NCBI GenBank assembly: GCA_028278065.1
Contig: JANQFA010000189.1
Span: forward strand, 1 to 34,533
Direction: 5' to 3'
Length of the DNA stretch: 34,533 bases
DNA from: Myxococcota bacterium
GTDB lineage: Bacteria; Myxococcota_A; UBA9160; JAFDET01
Shown: in pieces, positions 6,933-15,251 of the stretch
Layout of the letters: every line of letters begins with the position of its first letter
Position numbering within the stretch: position 1 is the stretch's first letter
The notes under the pieces: generated by a model
The model's input: only the letters and a program-made list of their open reading frames with translations
The model's database searches: none
Told to the model about the DNA's origin: nothing
Program-made: the position numbers and the translations under genes

Positions 6933-7712
6933 TCAACCGTCGGCGAGATCGGCGATCACCGGGGCGTGGTCCGAGGCCGTGAGGCCGTCCTTCTTCTTGC
7001 GGTAGTCGCGATCGATCTCCACTGCGGCGACGCGCCGCGCCACGGGGGGCGAGCCCAGCAGGAAATCGATCCGCAGGCCGTGACCGCGGTGGAAGGCGCC
7101 TCCCCGGTAGTCCCACCAGGAGAAGGCCTGGTCCTCGGGCCGCGCCTGGCGGAACAGGTCGGCGAGGCCCTGGCCGAGGAGCTTCTCGAAGCGGCCGCGC
7201 TCCTCGTCGGTGTGGAAGATCTGTCCGGCCAGCTCCGCTTCGTTCCAGCTGTCGAGAGGGGCGGGCACGATGTTGAAGTCGCCGCACAGGACGGCCGTCT
7301 CGCCGCCGTGCTCCGCCCACCAGGCGGAGAGCGCATCCAGCCAGGCGAGCTTGCGGCCGTAGTCCTCGTGCTCGAGGTTCTTGCCGTTGGGGACATAGAC
7401 CGTGGTGAAGACGATGTCCCCGGTGCGCGCCTGGAGGAGGCGCGCGCCCATGTCGTCCTGGCCGGGCAGCCCCGCCTGGAGGATCTCGGCGTCGAGCGGC
7501 TCGCGCACCAGCACCGCCACTCCGTTCCACGCCTTCTGCCCGTGGACCAGCGCGCGGTAGCCCAGCTCGCCCAGCTCCTCGCTCGGGAACTGCGCCTCGG
7601 TGAGCTTCAGCTCCTGCAGGCCCACCACGTCCGGCCGGCGCGCCTCGAGCCAGTGGCGCACGAAGTCGAGCCGCGCCCGCAGCCCGTTCACGTTCCAGGT
7701 GGCGATGCGCAT
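6933..7712 (-). CDS. xth: Exodeoxyribonuclease III (AP endonuclease)
   Basis: 259 residues. All ExoIII/APE1 signatures are present: MRIATWNVNGLRAR with the metal-binding Asn, VVGLQELK (Glu metal ligand), FTTVYVPNG with the catalytic Tyr, CGDFNIVP (Asp/Asn), WWDYRGGAFHRGHGLRIDF and the C-terminal ASDHAP with the catalytic Asp-His. It cleaves DNA 5' to abasic sites and degrades 3' ends in base-excision repair. The start ATG 7712 lies one base after the SDR stop, so the SDR-xth pair is one operon. Full family length; no anomalies. Confidence 0.97.
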   Translation of the reverse strand: MRIATWNVNGLRARLDFVRHWLEARRPDVVGLQELKLTEAQFPSEELGELGYRALVHGQKAWNGVAVLVREPLDAEILQAGLPGQDDMGARLLQARTGDIVFTTVYVPNGKNLEHEDYGRKLAWLDALSAWWAEHGGETAVLCGDFNIVPAPLDSWNEAELAGQIFHTDEERGRFEKLLGQGLADLFRQARPEDQAFSWWDYRGGAFHRGHGLRIDFLLGSPPVARRVAAVEIDRDYRKKKDGLTASDHAPVIADLADG

Positions 7713-7713
7713 C

Positions 7714-8661
7714 TCAGCCGGCCAGGGCCTCCCAGCGCACACCGGTCAGCTCGGCCGACAGATCCCAGAGCGCGCCCGCCCTCGCCACGTCCTGCGACCG
7801 CGCCGTGGAGGACACCTTCGTGGGATGTCCACGCATCTCCTGGAAGCCGTCCGGACCGTAGTAGCCCGCCGGCTCGACCGCGGGGTGGACCGCGGCATAG
7901 ATGGTGGGCAGCGCGCCCATCGCCGCGGACTGGGAGAAGATCCGGTTGGCCAGATCCGTGGCGCGCTCCATGAACCGGGATCCCTCCATCTGCGGACCCA
8001 CGGCCTGGAGGTTCGTCGCGGCGTAGCCGGGATGGCACGCGGCGGCGAGGAGGCGCTGCCCCTTGCCGGCGGCGTCGAGCTTCCGCTGCAGCTCGTAGGT
8101 GAAGTAGAGATTGGCGAGCTTGCTCTGTCCGTACGCGGGCCACTTCGAGTAGCGGCGCCGCTCGTAGTTGAGATCGTCCACGTCGACCCGACCGATCTTG
8201 TGCATGGTGCTGCTGACGTTCACCACGCGGGGGTTCGGCGCGGCCAGGAGCTGCGGCAGGAGCAGTCCGGTCAGCGCGAAGTGACCCAGGTGGTTGGTTC
8301 CGATCTGCATCTCGAAGCCGTCGTCGGTGCGCCGCAGGGGAATCGCCATGACGCCGGCGTTGTTGACCAGCACGTCCAGGCGCTCGCGCTTCCCGGCGAA
8401 CGCCTTGGCGAAGTCGTGCACCGAGGCGAGGCTGGCCAGATCGAGCTGCATGACCTCGACCCGCGCGTCGGCCTGCCTTGCACGAATCCGCTCGGCGGCA
8501 TCGGCCGCCTTGGCCGGATTGCGGCAGGCCAGGAAGAGGTCGGCTCCGCGCGCTGCCAGCGCCCGGGCCGCCTCGAAGCCGATTCCGGAGTTGCCTCCCG
8601 TGACGATGAAGGTCCTGCCGTCGAGTCCGCCGACGGGGATGTCCTCGGCCGTCCAGCCCAT
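7714..8661 (-). CDS. Short-chain dehydrogenase/reductase, retinol-dehydrogenase-like
   Basis: 315 residues from ATG 8661, preceded by TGGAGGA. Rossmann motif TGGNSGIG near residue 21, NNAGVMA, catalytic Ser in NVSSTMHK and YGQSKLAN holding the Tyr-Lys pair. The long C-terminal part ([22 protein letters not shown]) is typical of the retinol dehydrogenase/WW-oxidoreductase-like class that reduces hydrophobic carbonyls with NADP(H). Its physiological substrate is unknown. It is followed after one base by exonuclease III, an association that looks positional rather than functional. Confidence 0.92.
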   Translation of the reverse strand: MGWTAEDIPVGGLDGRTFIVTGGNSGIGFEAARALAARGADLFLACRNPAKAADAAERIRARQADARVEVMQLDLASLASVHDFAKAFAGKRERLDVLVNNAGVMAIPLRRTDDGFEMQIGTNHLGHFALTGLLLPQLLAAPNPRVVNVSSTMHKIGRVDVDDLNYERRRYSKWPAYGQSKLANLYFTYELQRKLDAAGKGQRLLAAACHPGYAATNLQAVGPQMEGSRFMERATDLANRIFSQSAAMGALPTIYAAVHPAVEPAGYYGPDGFQEMRGHPTKVSSTARSQDVARAGALWDLSAELTGVRWEALAG

Positions 8662-8682
8662 TGGGGGGTCCTCCAGAGCCGG

Positions 8683-8688
8683 ATTATA
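8683..8688 (-). promoter_or_regulatory. Candidate promoter -10 TATAAT for the SDR-xth operon
   Basis: Perfect TATAAT hexamer on the minus strand, 21 bases upstream of ATG 8661, a rare sequence in this GC-rich context. I see no convincing -35 at 17-18 bases. Confidence 0.5.
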
Positions 8689-8718
8689 CAGCCCTCCGCT
8701 CGGCCCGAACGGCGCTGC

Positions 8719-8724
8719 TATCTT
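8719..8724 (+). promoter_or_regulatory. Candidate extended -10 TGcTATCTT for msrA, leaderless
   Basis: TATCTT with a TGC extension ends seven bases before the msrA ATG. There is no Shine-Dalgarno sequence, so the transcript probably starts at or near the ATG. It lies back to back with the SDR promoter. Confidence 0.5.
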
Positions 8725-8731
8725 GGCTGAC

Positions 8732-9292
8732 ATGGAGCACTTCGTTCTCGGCACGAACATCGAGCCGCCGTTCCCCGAGACCCTGGAGACGGCGATCTTC
8801 GGGATGGGCTGCTTCTGGGGCGCGGAGCGGCGCTTCTGGCAGGCGCCCGGCGTGCACACCACGGCGGTGGGGTATGCGGCCGGGTCGACGGAGCGCCCGA
8901 CCTACCACGAGGTGTGCAGCGGAGCCACGGGCCACGCGGAGGTGGTGCTGGTGGTCTTCGATCCCGCCGCTACGTCCTACGCCGAGATGCTGCGGCTCTT
9001 CTGGGAGGGCCACGACCCCACCCAGGGCAACCGCCAGGGGAACGACGTGGGCTCCCAGTACCGATCACTCGTCGGGATCCACTCGGAGGATCAGCGCCGC
9101 CTGGTGGCGGCCACGGCCGAGGCATACGGCAAGGAGCTGCAGGCCGCAGGCTACGGCGCCATCACCACTCAGCAGAGCGATGCGCCGCGCTTCTGGTACG
9201 CCGAGGACTACCACCAGCAGTACCTGGCCAAGAACCCGAGCGGCTACTGCGGCCTGGGCGGCACGGGTGTGCGGCTGCCCAGCGTCGCCTAG
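8732..9292 (+). CDS. msrA: Peptide methionine sulfoxide reductase MsrA
   Basis: 186 residues. Catalytic motif GCFWG with the nucleophilic Cys27, followed by [30 protein letters not shown], the standard MsrA core, and the [12 protein letters not shown] signature. The C-terminal GYCGLGGTG carries the candidate resolving cysteine. It reduces methionine-S-sulfoxide in proteins using thioredoxin. ATG 8732 is chosen because the conserved protein begins shortly after it and a -10-like TATCTT lies just upstream. The TAG stop overlaps the convergent phosphatase stop in CTAG (9289-9292). Confidence 0.97.
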   Translation: MEHFVLGTNIEPPFPETLETAIFGMGCFWGAERRFWQAPGVHTTAVGYAAGSTERPTYHEVCSGATGHAEVVLVVFDPAATSYAEMLRLFWEGHDPTQGNRQGNDVGSQYRSLVGIHSEDQRRLVAATAEAYGKELQAAGYGAITTQQSDAPRFWYAEDYHQQYLAKNPSGYCGLGGTGVRLPSVA

Positions 9293-10905
9293 GCCGCGAA
9301 GCCGGCGCCGCTCACCGGTGCCAGGGCCTCCCGCAGCGAGTTGCGACCGGTCCGGGTCTGCCAGGCCGCACCCAGACGCTCGGCGCGGCGGCGCTCCTCG
9401 ACGGTGTCGACGAACCACCACTCGGCTCGCGCCGCATCGTGGGTGAGATCGAGCACCGCGTAGCCGCGCTGGGTCAGGTCCACCCAGCGCAGGTGCGGAT
9501 TGTTGGCGAGCGCCACGCGGGCGCGTTCATCCGCCTTGTCCGGCGGCGTCCCGCCCGGAGAAGTGATCCCCGGGGTGACGAACTCGACGGCCACGGAGCC
9601 GCGGCCCGAGGCGGGGTCGTAGCGGGCCGGGTCCCACGGGTCGCGCGTCACGTCCTGGGCCCAGGAGCTGTGCAGGTCCCCGGTCAGGATCACGACGTCG
9701 TCGATGGCGTTCTCCTCCAGGTGATCGAGTACCCGGTTCCGGCTGCGCGCATAGCCGTCCCACATGTCGGTGTTGACGATGCGGCCGGTGCGTCCGTGGA
9801 GGTGGCCGAACATGACCTGCTGTCCCAGCACCTTCCAGCGCACGCCGTCCTCCTTCGCGCGCAGCAGCTCCTGGAAGAGCCAGTCCTGCTGCGCGTCCCC
9901 GAGGAGCGAGCGGTCCGGGCTCCAGATCTCGGGGAGGTGATCCGGACTGGGGGCGGCGCGGTCGCGGCCCACCAGGCGCGTATCGAGCATGAAGAGATCG
10001 GCCAGGTCCCCGAGTCGGAAGCTCCGATAGATGCGCCCGCGCCGGTCGGCGTGAACGGCGCTCTCGCGAATGGGCATCCACTCGAAGTAGGCGCGCACCG
10101 CGGCGCGGCGGCGTGCGGCCCAGGGACCCTCCTCGGGGCCGTGGTTCTCGGCGCCGTGCTGCCAGGCGTTGTTGGCCAGCTCGTGGTCGTCCCACACCGT
10201 GACGAAGGGGTGGGTGGCGTGGGCCTGCTGCAGGTCCGGGTCGGTGCGGTAGGAGCCGTAGCGGAGCCGGTAGTCGGCGAGGCTGAGGGTCTCGTGCAGG
10301 GGCTCGGGGACGCGCCCCAGCGCGGTGCCGTCGCCGTAGTCCCCGTTGGCGTACTCGTAGATGTAGTCGCCCAGGTGCAGGACCAGGTCCAGGTCGTCGC
10401 GTTCGGCGATCAGTCCGTAGGCGTTGAAGAAGCCGAAGTTGTAGCTGGAGCAGGAGGCGAACGCGATGCGCAGACGCGACGTGGGGCCGACCGGGAGAGT
10501 ACGGGTGCGACCGACGGGGCCGTCCCATCCCAGGGCGGAGAACCGGTACCAGTAGCGCGTGCCGGGCTCGAGGCCGACGGGCTCCACCTTCACGGTCCAG
10601 TCGCGCTCCGGGGCCGCGGTGGCGCTACCGCGCGCCACCACGTCCTGCAGCCCGGGATCGCGCGCGAGCTGCCATGCCACCTCGATCCTGGAGTCCGCGG
10701 CGGGTGGCGTGGCGCGAGTCCACAGGATCACGCGGTCGGAGAGCGGATCGCCGCTGGCGACGCCGTGGCGGAAGGGCGATTCGATCGCGCGCAGGGGGCC
10801 GGCGGTGCGCGGGGGAGACGCGCAGGCGAGAAGCGTGGGCGAGACGAGCCCGGCTGCCGCGGCGGCCGGGATCCGGGTCAGGAGCTCGCGTCGGGTGAGC
10901 GACAT
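9289..10905 (-). CDS. phoD: PhoD-type alkaline phosphatase/phosphodiesterase, Tat-exported
   Basis: 538 residues, ATG 10905 after AAGGAGGG. The N-terminus has a twin-arginine motif ([19 protein letters not shown]) and a possible lipobox cysteine (TLLAC). PhoD landmarks follow in order: [68 protein letters not shown] and [14 protein letters not shown]. These hold the Fe/Ca metal centre that hydrolyses phosphate mono- and diesters outside the cytoplasm. Probably used for phosphate scavenging; no Pho-box was recognised. It follows hspQ by 27 bases on the same strand. Confidence 0.95.
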   Translation of the reverse strand: MSLTRRELLTRIPAAAAAGLVSPTLLACASPPRTAGPLRAIESPFRHGVASGDPLSDRVILWTRATPPAADSRIEVAWQLARDPGLQDVVARGSATAAPERDWTVKVEPVGLEPGTRYWYRFSALGWDGPVGRTRTLPVGPTSRLRIAFASCSSYNFGFFNAYGLIAERDDLDLVLHLGDYIYEYANGDYGDGTALGRVPEPLHETLSLADYRLRYGSYRTDPDLQQAHATHPFVTVWDDHELANNAWQHGAENHGPEEGPWAARRRAAVRAYFEWMPIRESAVHADRRGRIYRSFRLGDLADLFMLDTRLVGRDRAAPSPDHLPEIWSPDRSLLGDAQQDWLFQELLRAKEDGVRWKVLGQQVMFGHLHGRTGRIVNTDMWDGYARSRNRVLDHLEENAIDDVVILTGDLHSSWAQDVTRDPWDPARYDPASGRGSVAVEFVTPGITSPGGTPPDKADERARVALANNPHLRWVDLTQRGYAVLDLTHDAARAEWWFVDTVEERRRAERLGAAWQTRTGRNSLREALAPVSGAGFAA

Positions 10906-10932
10906 GGCCCTCCTTGCGCGGGGTCCGGGGGC

Positions 10933-11265
10933 TCAGTTGTGCGAGTCGATACGCAGCCGGTAGCCGCCTTCGGGCGCAGACTCGAAGAGCTCTTCGACCA
11001 GCGGGTGACGGCAGGGCTCGCCGGTGTCGTCGACCAGCAGGTTCTGCTCCGAGACGTAGGCCTCGTAGGTCGAGTCCTCGTTCTCGGCCAGGAGGTGGTA
11101 GTAGGGCTGGTCGCGGCGCGGGCGCACGTTCTCCGGAATCGACTCGTACCACTCCTCGGTGTTCGCGAACGTCGGATCCACGTCGTAGATCACTCCGCGG
11201 AAGGGGTAGAAGCGGTGGCGCACGACGTCGCCCAGCTTGAAGCGCGCACTGCGGTTGACCTCCAT
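10933..11265 (-). CDS. hspQ: Heat shock protein HspQ (YccV-like, hemimethylated-DNA-binding family)
   Basis: 110 residues from ATG 11265. The diagnostic segments are all present: FKLGDVVRHRFYPFRGVIYDVDP, EEWYESIPE, QPYYHLLAEN, YEAYVSEQNL and HPLVEELFE. HspQ-family proteins modulate Lon protease specificity and were first described as binding hemimethylated oriC DNA. Upstream in-frame sequence is repeat-rich and not conserved, so the short start is preferred. That start also has TACATT seven bases before it and no Shine-Dalgarno sequence, suggesting a leaderless mRNA. Confidence 0.93.
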   Translation of the reverse strand: MEVNRSARFKLGDVVRHRFYPFRGVIYDVDPTFANTEEWYESIPENVRPRRDQPYYHLLAENEDSTYEAYVSEQNLLVDDTGEPCRHPLVEELFESAPEGGYRLRIDSHN

Positions 11266-11272
11266 GGCGCGG

Positions 11273-11278
11273 AATGTA
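11273..11278 (-). promoter_or_regulatory. Candidate -10 element TACATT for hspQ, leaderless
   Basis: TANNNT hexamer ending seven bases before the hspQ ATG on the minus strand; no ribosome-binding site in between. Confidence 0.45.
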
Positions 11279-11388
11279 CCGCATGCCTCTCGCCGCGCCG
11301 GTGCGCCTCGGGCTTTTCCCCGAAAGATGCTCAACCCCTCGTGTCGGTCGGCCGATGGAAGCGTCGTCCACCCGTACGGAATGGGCGG

Positions 11389-11490
11389 ACCGTGCGCAAC
11401 GGGGCGGACCCGTGCGCAACGGGAGCTCGCAAGCGGCGGGTCGATCGCATGCAACGGGTGCGGGAAGCGTCGTCCCGTGCGCAACGGGTG
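11389..11490. repeat. Dispersed CGTGCGCAACGGG repeats between hspQ and the zinc-ribbon gene
   Basis: CGTGCGCAACGGG starts at 11391, 11411 and 11476; a variant GCATGCAACGGG lies at 11448. GAAGCGTCGTCC also occurs twice (11358 and 11465). The unevenly spaced copies fill most of the 236-base divergent spacer (11266-11501). They could be operator-like iterons or debris of local duplication; the spacing is too irregular for a CRISPR array. Confidence 0.55.
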
Positions 11491-11501
11491 CTGGAGGGGT
11501 C

Positions 11502-12566
11502 ATGCCCAACTGCCGGAACTGCGGTACACGCTACGCCGACCGCGACAGGCACTGCCCGAACTGCGGCCGGACGCTGAGCCCCGGTAGCTCGCTGTCCGGA
11601 GTGCAGCCCCTCGAAGATCCGAGCGTCACCCAGCCGCCGCTGGCGACCGCCGCAAAGGGCGACAAGGAGCAGTCCGGAGCGTCCGAGCCCGCGTCCGGCG
11701 CCGACGAGTCGCGGCCGCCCGAGACGAAGTCCGCTCCCCGTGCGATGCGGAAGCCCGCCTCGAAGAAGGAGACGGAGAAGAAGGCGACAGCGGCGCCCGA
11801 GCCGGACGTTCTCGAGGAGGAGCTCCCCGAGATCGACGTGCAGGAGCTGGAGCCGCCCGATGTCGAACCGCCGGCCACGGAGCCCGGCCTCGGCGTGGAC
11901 CTCTCCGACCCGGCTGAGAGCAACATGGGCGCCGACCTGTCCGAGCCGACTGAGAGCAACGCGGGTGCCGACCTGTCCGACCCGGCTGAGACCAATGCGG
12001 GCGCCGACCTGTCCGAGCCCGCTGAGAGCAACGCGGGTGCCGACCTGTCCGAGCCGGTCGAGCCCGATGCGGGTGCCGGCTCGTCGGAGGCCGCCGAGCG
12101 CGACCTGTCCGAGCCGGCCGACCCCCTCCAGGAGGAGCCTTCCGTGGCCGAATCCAATCCGAACACCCTCTTCTCCCTGCAGTCCGAGGAGCTGCGCGCG
12201 CGGATCATCGAGCAGCCGGGGCTGGTCGAGCGCGGTCTCGGCGTCTACACCGACGATTCGGGCGACCCGGTGGGAGCGGAGTTCTCCACCGAGGTCGGGG
12301 ACATCGACCTCCTGGCCGAGGGCGCGGACGGCGCGCTGGTGGTGGTCCGGGTGGTGGAGCGGGGCGCCGGCGATCCCGTGGGCCCGGTGCTCGAGCAGCT
12401 CGGCTGGGTCTCCAAGCACCTGGCCGCCGACGACCGTCCGGTGCGCGCGATCGTGCTCCTCGAGCCTCCCGCGCCGCAGCTCGGCTACGCGGCCCGCGCC
12501 GTGGCCGAGCAGGTGGCCTTCAAGACCTGGCGCGTCGTGGTGGCGGTGGAAGACATCGCGCTCTGA
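11502..12566 (+). CDS. Zinc-ribbon protein with acidic 12-residue repeats and a degenerate NucS-like nuclease domain
   Basis: 354 residues, ATG 11502 after GGAGGGG. Three parts. Residues 1-25 form a zinc ribbon with Cys4, Cys7, Cys18 and Cys21. Residues about 40-205 are disordered, Lys- then Glu/Asp-rich, and include six copies of a 12-residue unit (consensus GADLSEPAESNA, 131-202). Residues about 215-354 resemble the C-terminal PD-(D/E)XK domain of NucS/DUF91 endonucleases, with the metal Asp in VGDIDLLAEG and the helix VLEQLGWVSKHLA. The expected ExK on the next strand reads VVVRVVER, so the Glu and Lys are missing. I infer a DNA-binding or scaffold role rather than cleavage. Confidence 0.85.
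   Translation: MPNCRNCGTRYADRDRHCPNCGRTLSPGSSLSGVQPLEDPSVTQPPLATAAKGDKEQSGASEPASGADESRPPETKSAPRAMRKPASKKETEKKATAAPEPDVLEEELPEIDVQELEPPDVEPPATEPGLGVDLSDPAESNMGADLSEPTESNAGADLSDPAETNAGADLSEPAESNAGADLSEPVEPDAGAGSSEAAERDLSEPADPLQEEPSVAESNPNTLFSLQSEELRARIIEQPGLVERGLGVYTDDSGDPVGAEFSTEVGDIDLLAEGADGALVVVRVVERGAGDPVGPVLEQLGWVSKHLAADDRPVRAIVLLEPPAPQLGYAARAVAEQVAFKTWRVVVAVEDIAL
11892..12107 (+). repeat. 36-bp coding tandem repeat, six copies
   Basis: Exact 36-base period inside the zinc-ribbon gene, encoding GVDLSDPAESNM, GADLSEPTESNA, GADLSDPAETNA, GADLSEPAESNA, GADLSEPVEPDA and a decayed GAGSSEAAERDL. Divergence increases toward the 3' end. Confidence 0.9.
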
Positions 12567-12607
12567 GCCCCCGCTCCGGGCCCCGACGTGCCGCTGCTCC
12601 AGCGGCG

Positions 12608-12620
12608 TCCCCGGCGGGGA
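12608..12620. repeat. Palindrome TCCCCGgCGGGGA after the zinc-ribbon gene
   Basis: Perfect 6+1+6 inverted repeat 41 bases after the stop. A tight terminator-like dyad or binding site; no T-tract follows. Confidence 0.35.
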
Positions 12621-12639
12621 AGTCCCGGGAAAACAGCGG

Positions 12640-12645
12640 TATACT
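12640..12645 (+). promoter_or_regulatory. Candidate -10 element TATACT
   Basis: Near-consensus hexamer 39 bases before the TTG start of the next gene, leaving space for its GAGGGGAG ribosome-binding site. No good -35 seen. Confidence 0.45.
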
Positions 12646-12684
12646 CCCGCCCTCGCGCCACCGGCGCGCTGAGGGGAGTGCCCG

Positions 12685-13800
12685 TTGCAGCATCAGACGC
12701 TTTTCGAGCTGGCCGCCGACCGCGAGGTCCGCAAAGCCGCCGGCTTCAGGGAGGTCGCGAAGGGGCTCGATGCCCAGATCCTCCTGGACCTCTATCAGAA
12801 GCAACTGGAGTCGGCGCCACGTCGCGGTGACGCGGGCAAGAAGTTCTTCGCAGAGCATGATGGGACCCTTCCCAAGCGGGGTGCGAAGCGTGCCGAGGAC
12901 CAGCTCGCCATCGCGCTGGTCAATCACGCGAGGGATGTAGGTAGGCCGCTGCCGCTGCCCTCTCGGCTGCCGGGCGACGAGCCCGGTGGCCTGGCGATCC
13001 TGGACTACCACGTACCGCTGCGGGTCTCGGCCTCGGACGCGGGTCTCGCCCGGGTGGACGTGCTGGGCGTGGGCCGCGACGATCGTCTCGCGGTGGTGGT
13101 GCTGCGCTGGCTGCCGCCTTCGGCGACGCGCGGCTCCACCGGGGATACGCCCCTGCGCGTCCTGCTCGAGGGTCTCTCGGCCTGCGCAGTCCTCGATGCC
13201 AGCCGCGACGTCGTGCGCGCCGAGGCCAAGGATGCCTTCGGCGTCGAGATCGCAGATGCACCGCCGCTCCTCTACGTCGTGGCGAGCCCGCGCTGGTGGG
13301 AGCTTGCGCGTCGTCGCGAAGCCCAGAAGGGAGCGGCCTGGATCAATCAGCTCGAGCGCATCGCCCGTGTCCTCGACGGCACGGAGCCTCCGCCCAGCGT
13401 GGCGGATGTGGACGACCTGCCGCCGGAGGTGGACCCGGTGGGAGTCGGGGTGCGCTTCCTCTCGCTCAACCTGGACGGCGAGCCGGCCTGGGAGCTCCAG
13501 GACGAGAAGCCGACCCTGCTCTCCGTCGCGCGCCTCGCCACGGCGTGGGAGTCGACGGCGGGACGCATCAAGCCCAAGGCCAAGGCGCGCCCGAAGACCG
13601 CCGCGGCCGAGCCCGAGATCGTGGAGGCCGATCCCTCGCGACCGCCCCGGAGCTACAGCGCGCGCGACGCCTACATGGCCGGCGACACCATCGACCACCC
13701 GACCCTGGGGCGCGGCGTGGTGCAGGGGGTCGCCGGGCCGACCAAGGTGAACGTCCTCTTCGACGGTGTGAAGCGGGTCCTCGTCCACGGCCGCGCGTGA
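12685..13800 (+). CDS. Hypothetical protein with C-terminal small beta-barrel (UvrD/CarD-like tail) module
   Basis: 371 residues. TTG 12685 is the likely start, with GAGGGGAG upstream and no closer ATG in frame. Residues 1-270 are a soluble domain I do not recognise, with repeated hydrophobic strands (LARVDVLGVGRDDRLAVVVLRWL and PLLYVVASPRWW). A Lys/Ala/Pro linker (IKPKAKARPKTAAAEPE) follows. The last 45 residues (YMAGDTIDHPTLGRGVVQGV...KVNVLFDGVKRVLVHGR) match the small barrel at the C-terminus of UvrD/PcrA helicases and CarD-like proteins, which often contacts RNA polymerase. An RNA-polymerase- or DNA-associated role is an inference from that module only. Confidence 0.82.
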   Translation: MQHQTLFELAADREVRKAAGFREVAKGLDAQILLDLYQKQLESAPRRGDAGKKFFAEHDGTLPKRGAKRAEDQLAIALVNHARDVGRPLPLPSRLPGDEPGGLAILDYHVPLRVSASDAGLARVDVLGVGRDDRLAVVVLRWLPPSATRGSTGDTPLRVLLEGLSACAVLDASRDVVRAEAKDAFGVEIADAPPLLYVVASPRWWELARRREAQKGAAWINQLERIARVLDGTEPPPSVADVDDLPPEVDPVGVGVRFLSLNLDGEPAWELQDEKPTLLSVARLATAWESTAGRIKPKAKARPKTAAAEPEIVEADPSRPPRSYSARDAYMAGDTIDHPTLGRGVVQGVAGPTKVNVLFDGVKRVLVHGRA

Positions 13801-13830
13801 GCCCGGGCGCGCGCCGCGCATCCCATCCGG

Positions 13831-15141
13831 GTGAGCCGCCAGCGTCGCCAGCTCGCTTCCTTCCTCCTCGCGCTCGCCACGGGCGCGGCAGGCGCCGGAG
13901 CGGACGGCTCGCGCTCCGCGCCTTCCGGAGCGGCCGGAGACGGCTCGCGCGGCGCGCCCATGTCCGGAGCGGCCGCAGACGGCTCGCGCTCCGCGCCCAT
14001 GTCCGGAGCGGCCGGCGACGGCTCGCGTCGGGCGCCCGGCGGCCAGCGCGAGGAGATCCTGGGGCCGTTCCTCTCGGAGCACTGGCGCCTGCCGGTGCCC
14101 GCACAGGGACCCGTCCCCGACGGCTGGAGCGAGGCCGAGGCGTCTCTCGACCCGGCGGCCTGCGCTGCCTGTCACCCGGCCCAGTACGCGGACTGGAAGA
14201 CCAGCCTCCATGCCCGGGCCTGGTCCCCGGGCTTCGCCGGCCAGCTCCGGGACGGTCCGCTGGCCCAGCCCGCCGAGTTCGGGGCCTGTCTCACCTGTCA
14301 CGCGCCGCTGAGCGAACAGCTGAGCGATGGGGCCCTGCGCTCCCAGGGAGTCGTCTGCGCATCCTGCCACGTGCGTCGGCACCGCCGCCTCGGGCCGCCG
14401 CGGCGCGCGGATGCGGAGCCGACCGCGGAGCCCGCGCCCCATGGCGGCTTCGAGGCGCGGGACGAGTTCCGCGAGTCGCGCTTCTGCGCCGAGTGCCACC
14501 AGTTCTTCGACGAAACCGGGCCGGGCGGCAAGCCCATCCAGAACACCTTCCTGGAGTGGCGAGCCAGCCCCCAGGCCGCGGCCGGCGAGACGTGCCAGTC
14601 CTGCCACATGCCCGGGCGCCGCCACCTGTGGCGTGGCATCCACGATCCGGAGACGGTGCGGGAGGCGGTCGACGTGGAGCTGGAGCCGGGTGGGGGCGAT
14701 CTGCTGGCCGCGCTCGTCGTGAGCAACCGGGGCGTCGGCCATCGCTTCCCCACCTATCTCACCCCGCGTGTGCATCTGGAGATCTGGCAGGAGGACGCCT
14801 CGGGAGGCGTCGTCGACGGCACCCGTGTGCGGGGCGAGATCGCCCGGATCCTCGACTGGTCGGACGGGAGCGAGCTGTCGGACACGCGCATTCCGCCGGG
14901 TGGTAGCGCGCGCCTGGAGTACCGGCGCCCGCGGGCGCCCGGCGCCGTCGGCCTGGCGGCACGGGTCACCGTCGATCCGGATCACCACTACCGCGCCGTC
15001 TTCGACGAGCTCCGCGGCATCTACTCCGATCCCGAGGCGCGGCGCCTGATGGAGGAGGCCTTCGCGCAGGCGTCCCGCTCCAGCTACGTGCTGGGGGAGC
15101 TGCGCCTCCCACTGGCCGGAGACGGAGAGGGAGGCGGGTAG
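13831..15141 (+). CDS. Pentaheme c-type cytochrome with repetitive N-terminal linker
   Basis: 436 residues from GTG 13831, 30 bases after the previous stop. The signal segment (RQLASFLLALATGAAGAG) is followed by four copies of a DGSR(S)APMSGAAG-like unit (residues about 25-75). Five CXXCH heme sites then occur: CAACH (111), CLTCH (153), CASCH (176), CAECH (219) and CQSCH (255). Spacing and the HARAW/CHAPL context fit the cytochrome c554-like multiheme family. The C-terminal about 170 residues are heme-free and beta-rich (LLAALVVSNRGVGHRFPTYLTPRVHLEIW). Likely a periplasmic or outer-membrane-associated electron carrier or reductase; the partner is not in the window. Confidence 0.88.
   Translation: MSRQRRQLASFLLALATGAAGAGADGSRSAPSGAAGDGSRGAPMSGAAADGSRSAPMSGAAGDGSRRAPGGQREEILGPFLSEHWRLPVPAQGPVPDGWSEAEASLDPAACAACHPAQYADWKTSLHARAWSPGFAGQLRDGPLAQPAEFGACLTCHAPLSEQLSDGALRSQGVVCASCHVRRHRRLGPPRRADAEPTAEPAPHGGFEARDEFRESRFCAECHQFFDETGPGGKPIQNTFLEWRASPQAAAGETCQSCHMPGRRHLWRGIHDPETVREAVDVELEPGGGDLLAALVVSNRGVGHRFPTYLTPRVHLEIWQEDASGGVVDGTRVRGEIARILDWSDGSELSDTRIPPGGSARLEYRRPRAPGAVGLAARVTVDPDHHYRAVFDELRGIYSDPEARRLMEEAFAQASRSSYVLGELRLPLAGDGEGGG
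13903..14055 (+). repeat. 36/39-bp tandem repeat coding for the cytochrome's N-terminal linker
   Basis: GACGGCTCGCG recurs at 13903, 13939, 13978 and 14017 (spacings 36, 39, 39), always in frame, just after the signal peptide. Encodes Gly/Ser/Ala-rich linker copies. Confidence 0.85.
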
Positions 15142-15237
15142 GCGAGGTCCCGTCCGTCGGGGTGACGGAACCCCGCCCGCCCGGGGACGGCATCGCGGGT
15201 GCGGGTTGCAGGCGGGTTGGTGCCCCCTGGGGTGCGC

Positions 15238-15243
15238 TAGGGT
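15238..15243 (+). promoter_or_regulatory. Candidate -10 element TAGGGT, leaderless
   Basis: Ends eight bases before the ATG of the GHMP kinase gene; no Shine-Dalgarno sequence. Contains one of the rare CTAG tetramers. Confidence 0.45.
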
Positions 15244-15251
15244 CCGTCGCG

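Noticed and set aside
10933-11484. Longer HspQ protein starting at 11484
   Set aside because: The extra N-terminus runs through the intergenic repeats and is not HspQ-like; ATG 11265 matches the conserved protein start.
12520-14988. An 822-codon open frame on the minus strand, and other very long frames such as 8914-11577 (+), 17053-19164 (+) and 26805-29735 (-)
   Set aside because: These are antisense or out-of-frame shadows of well-recognised genes, produced by the high GC content and lack of A/T-rich stops; their translations are Arg/Gly/Pro-rich with no family motifs.
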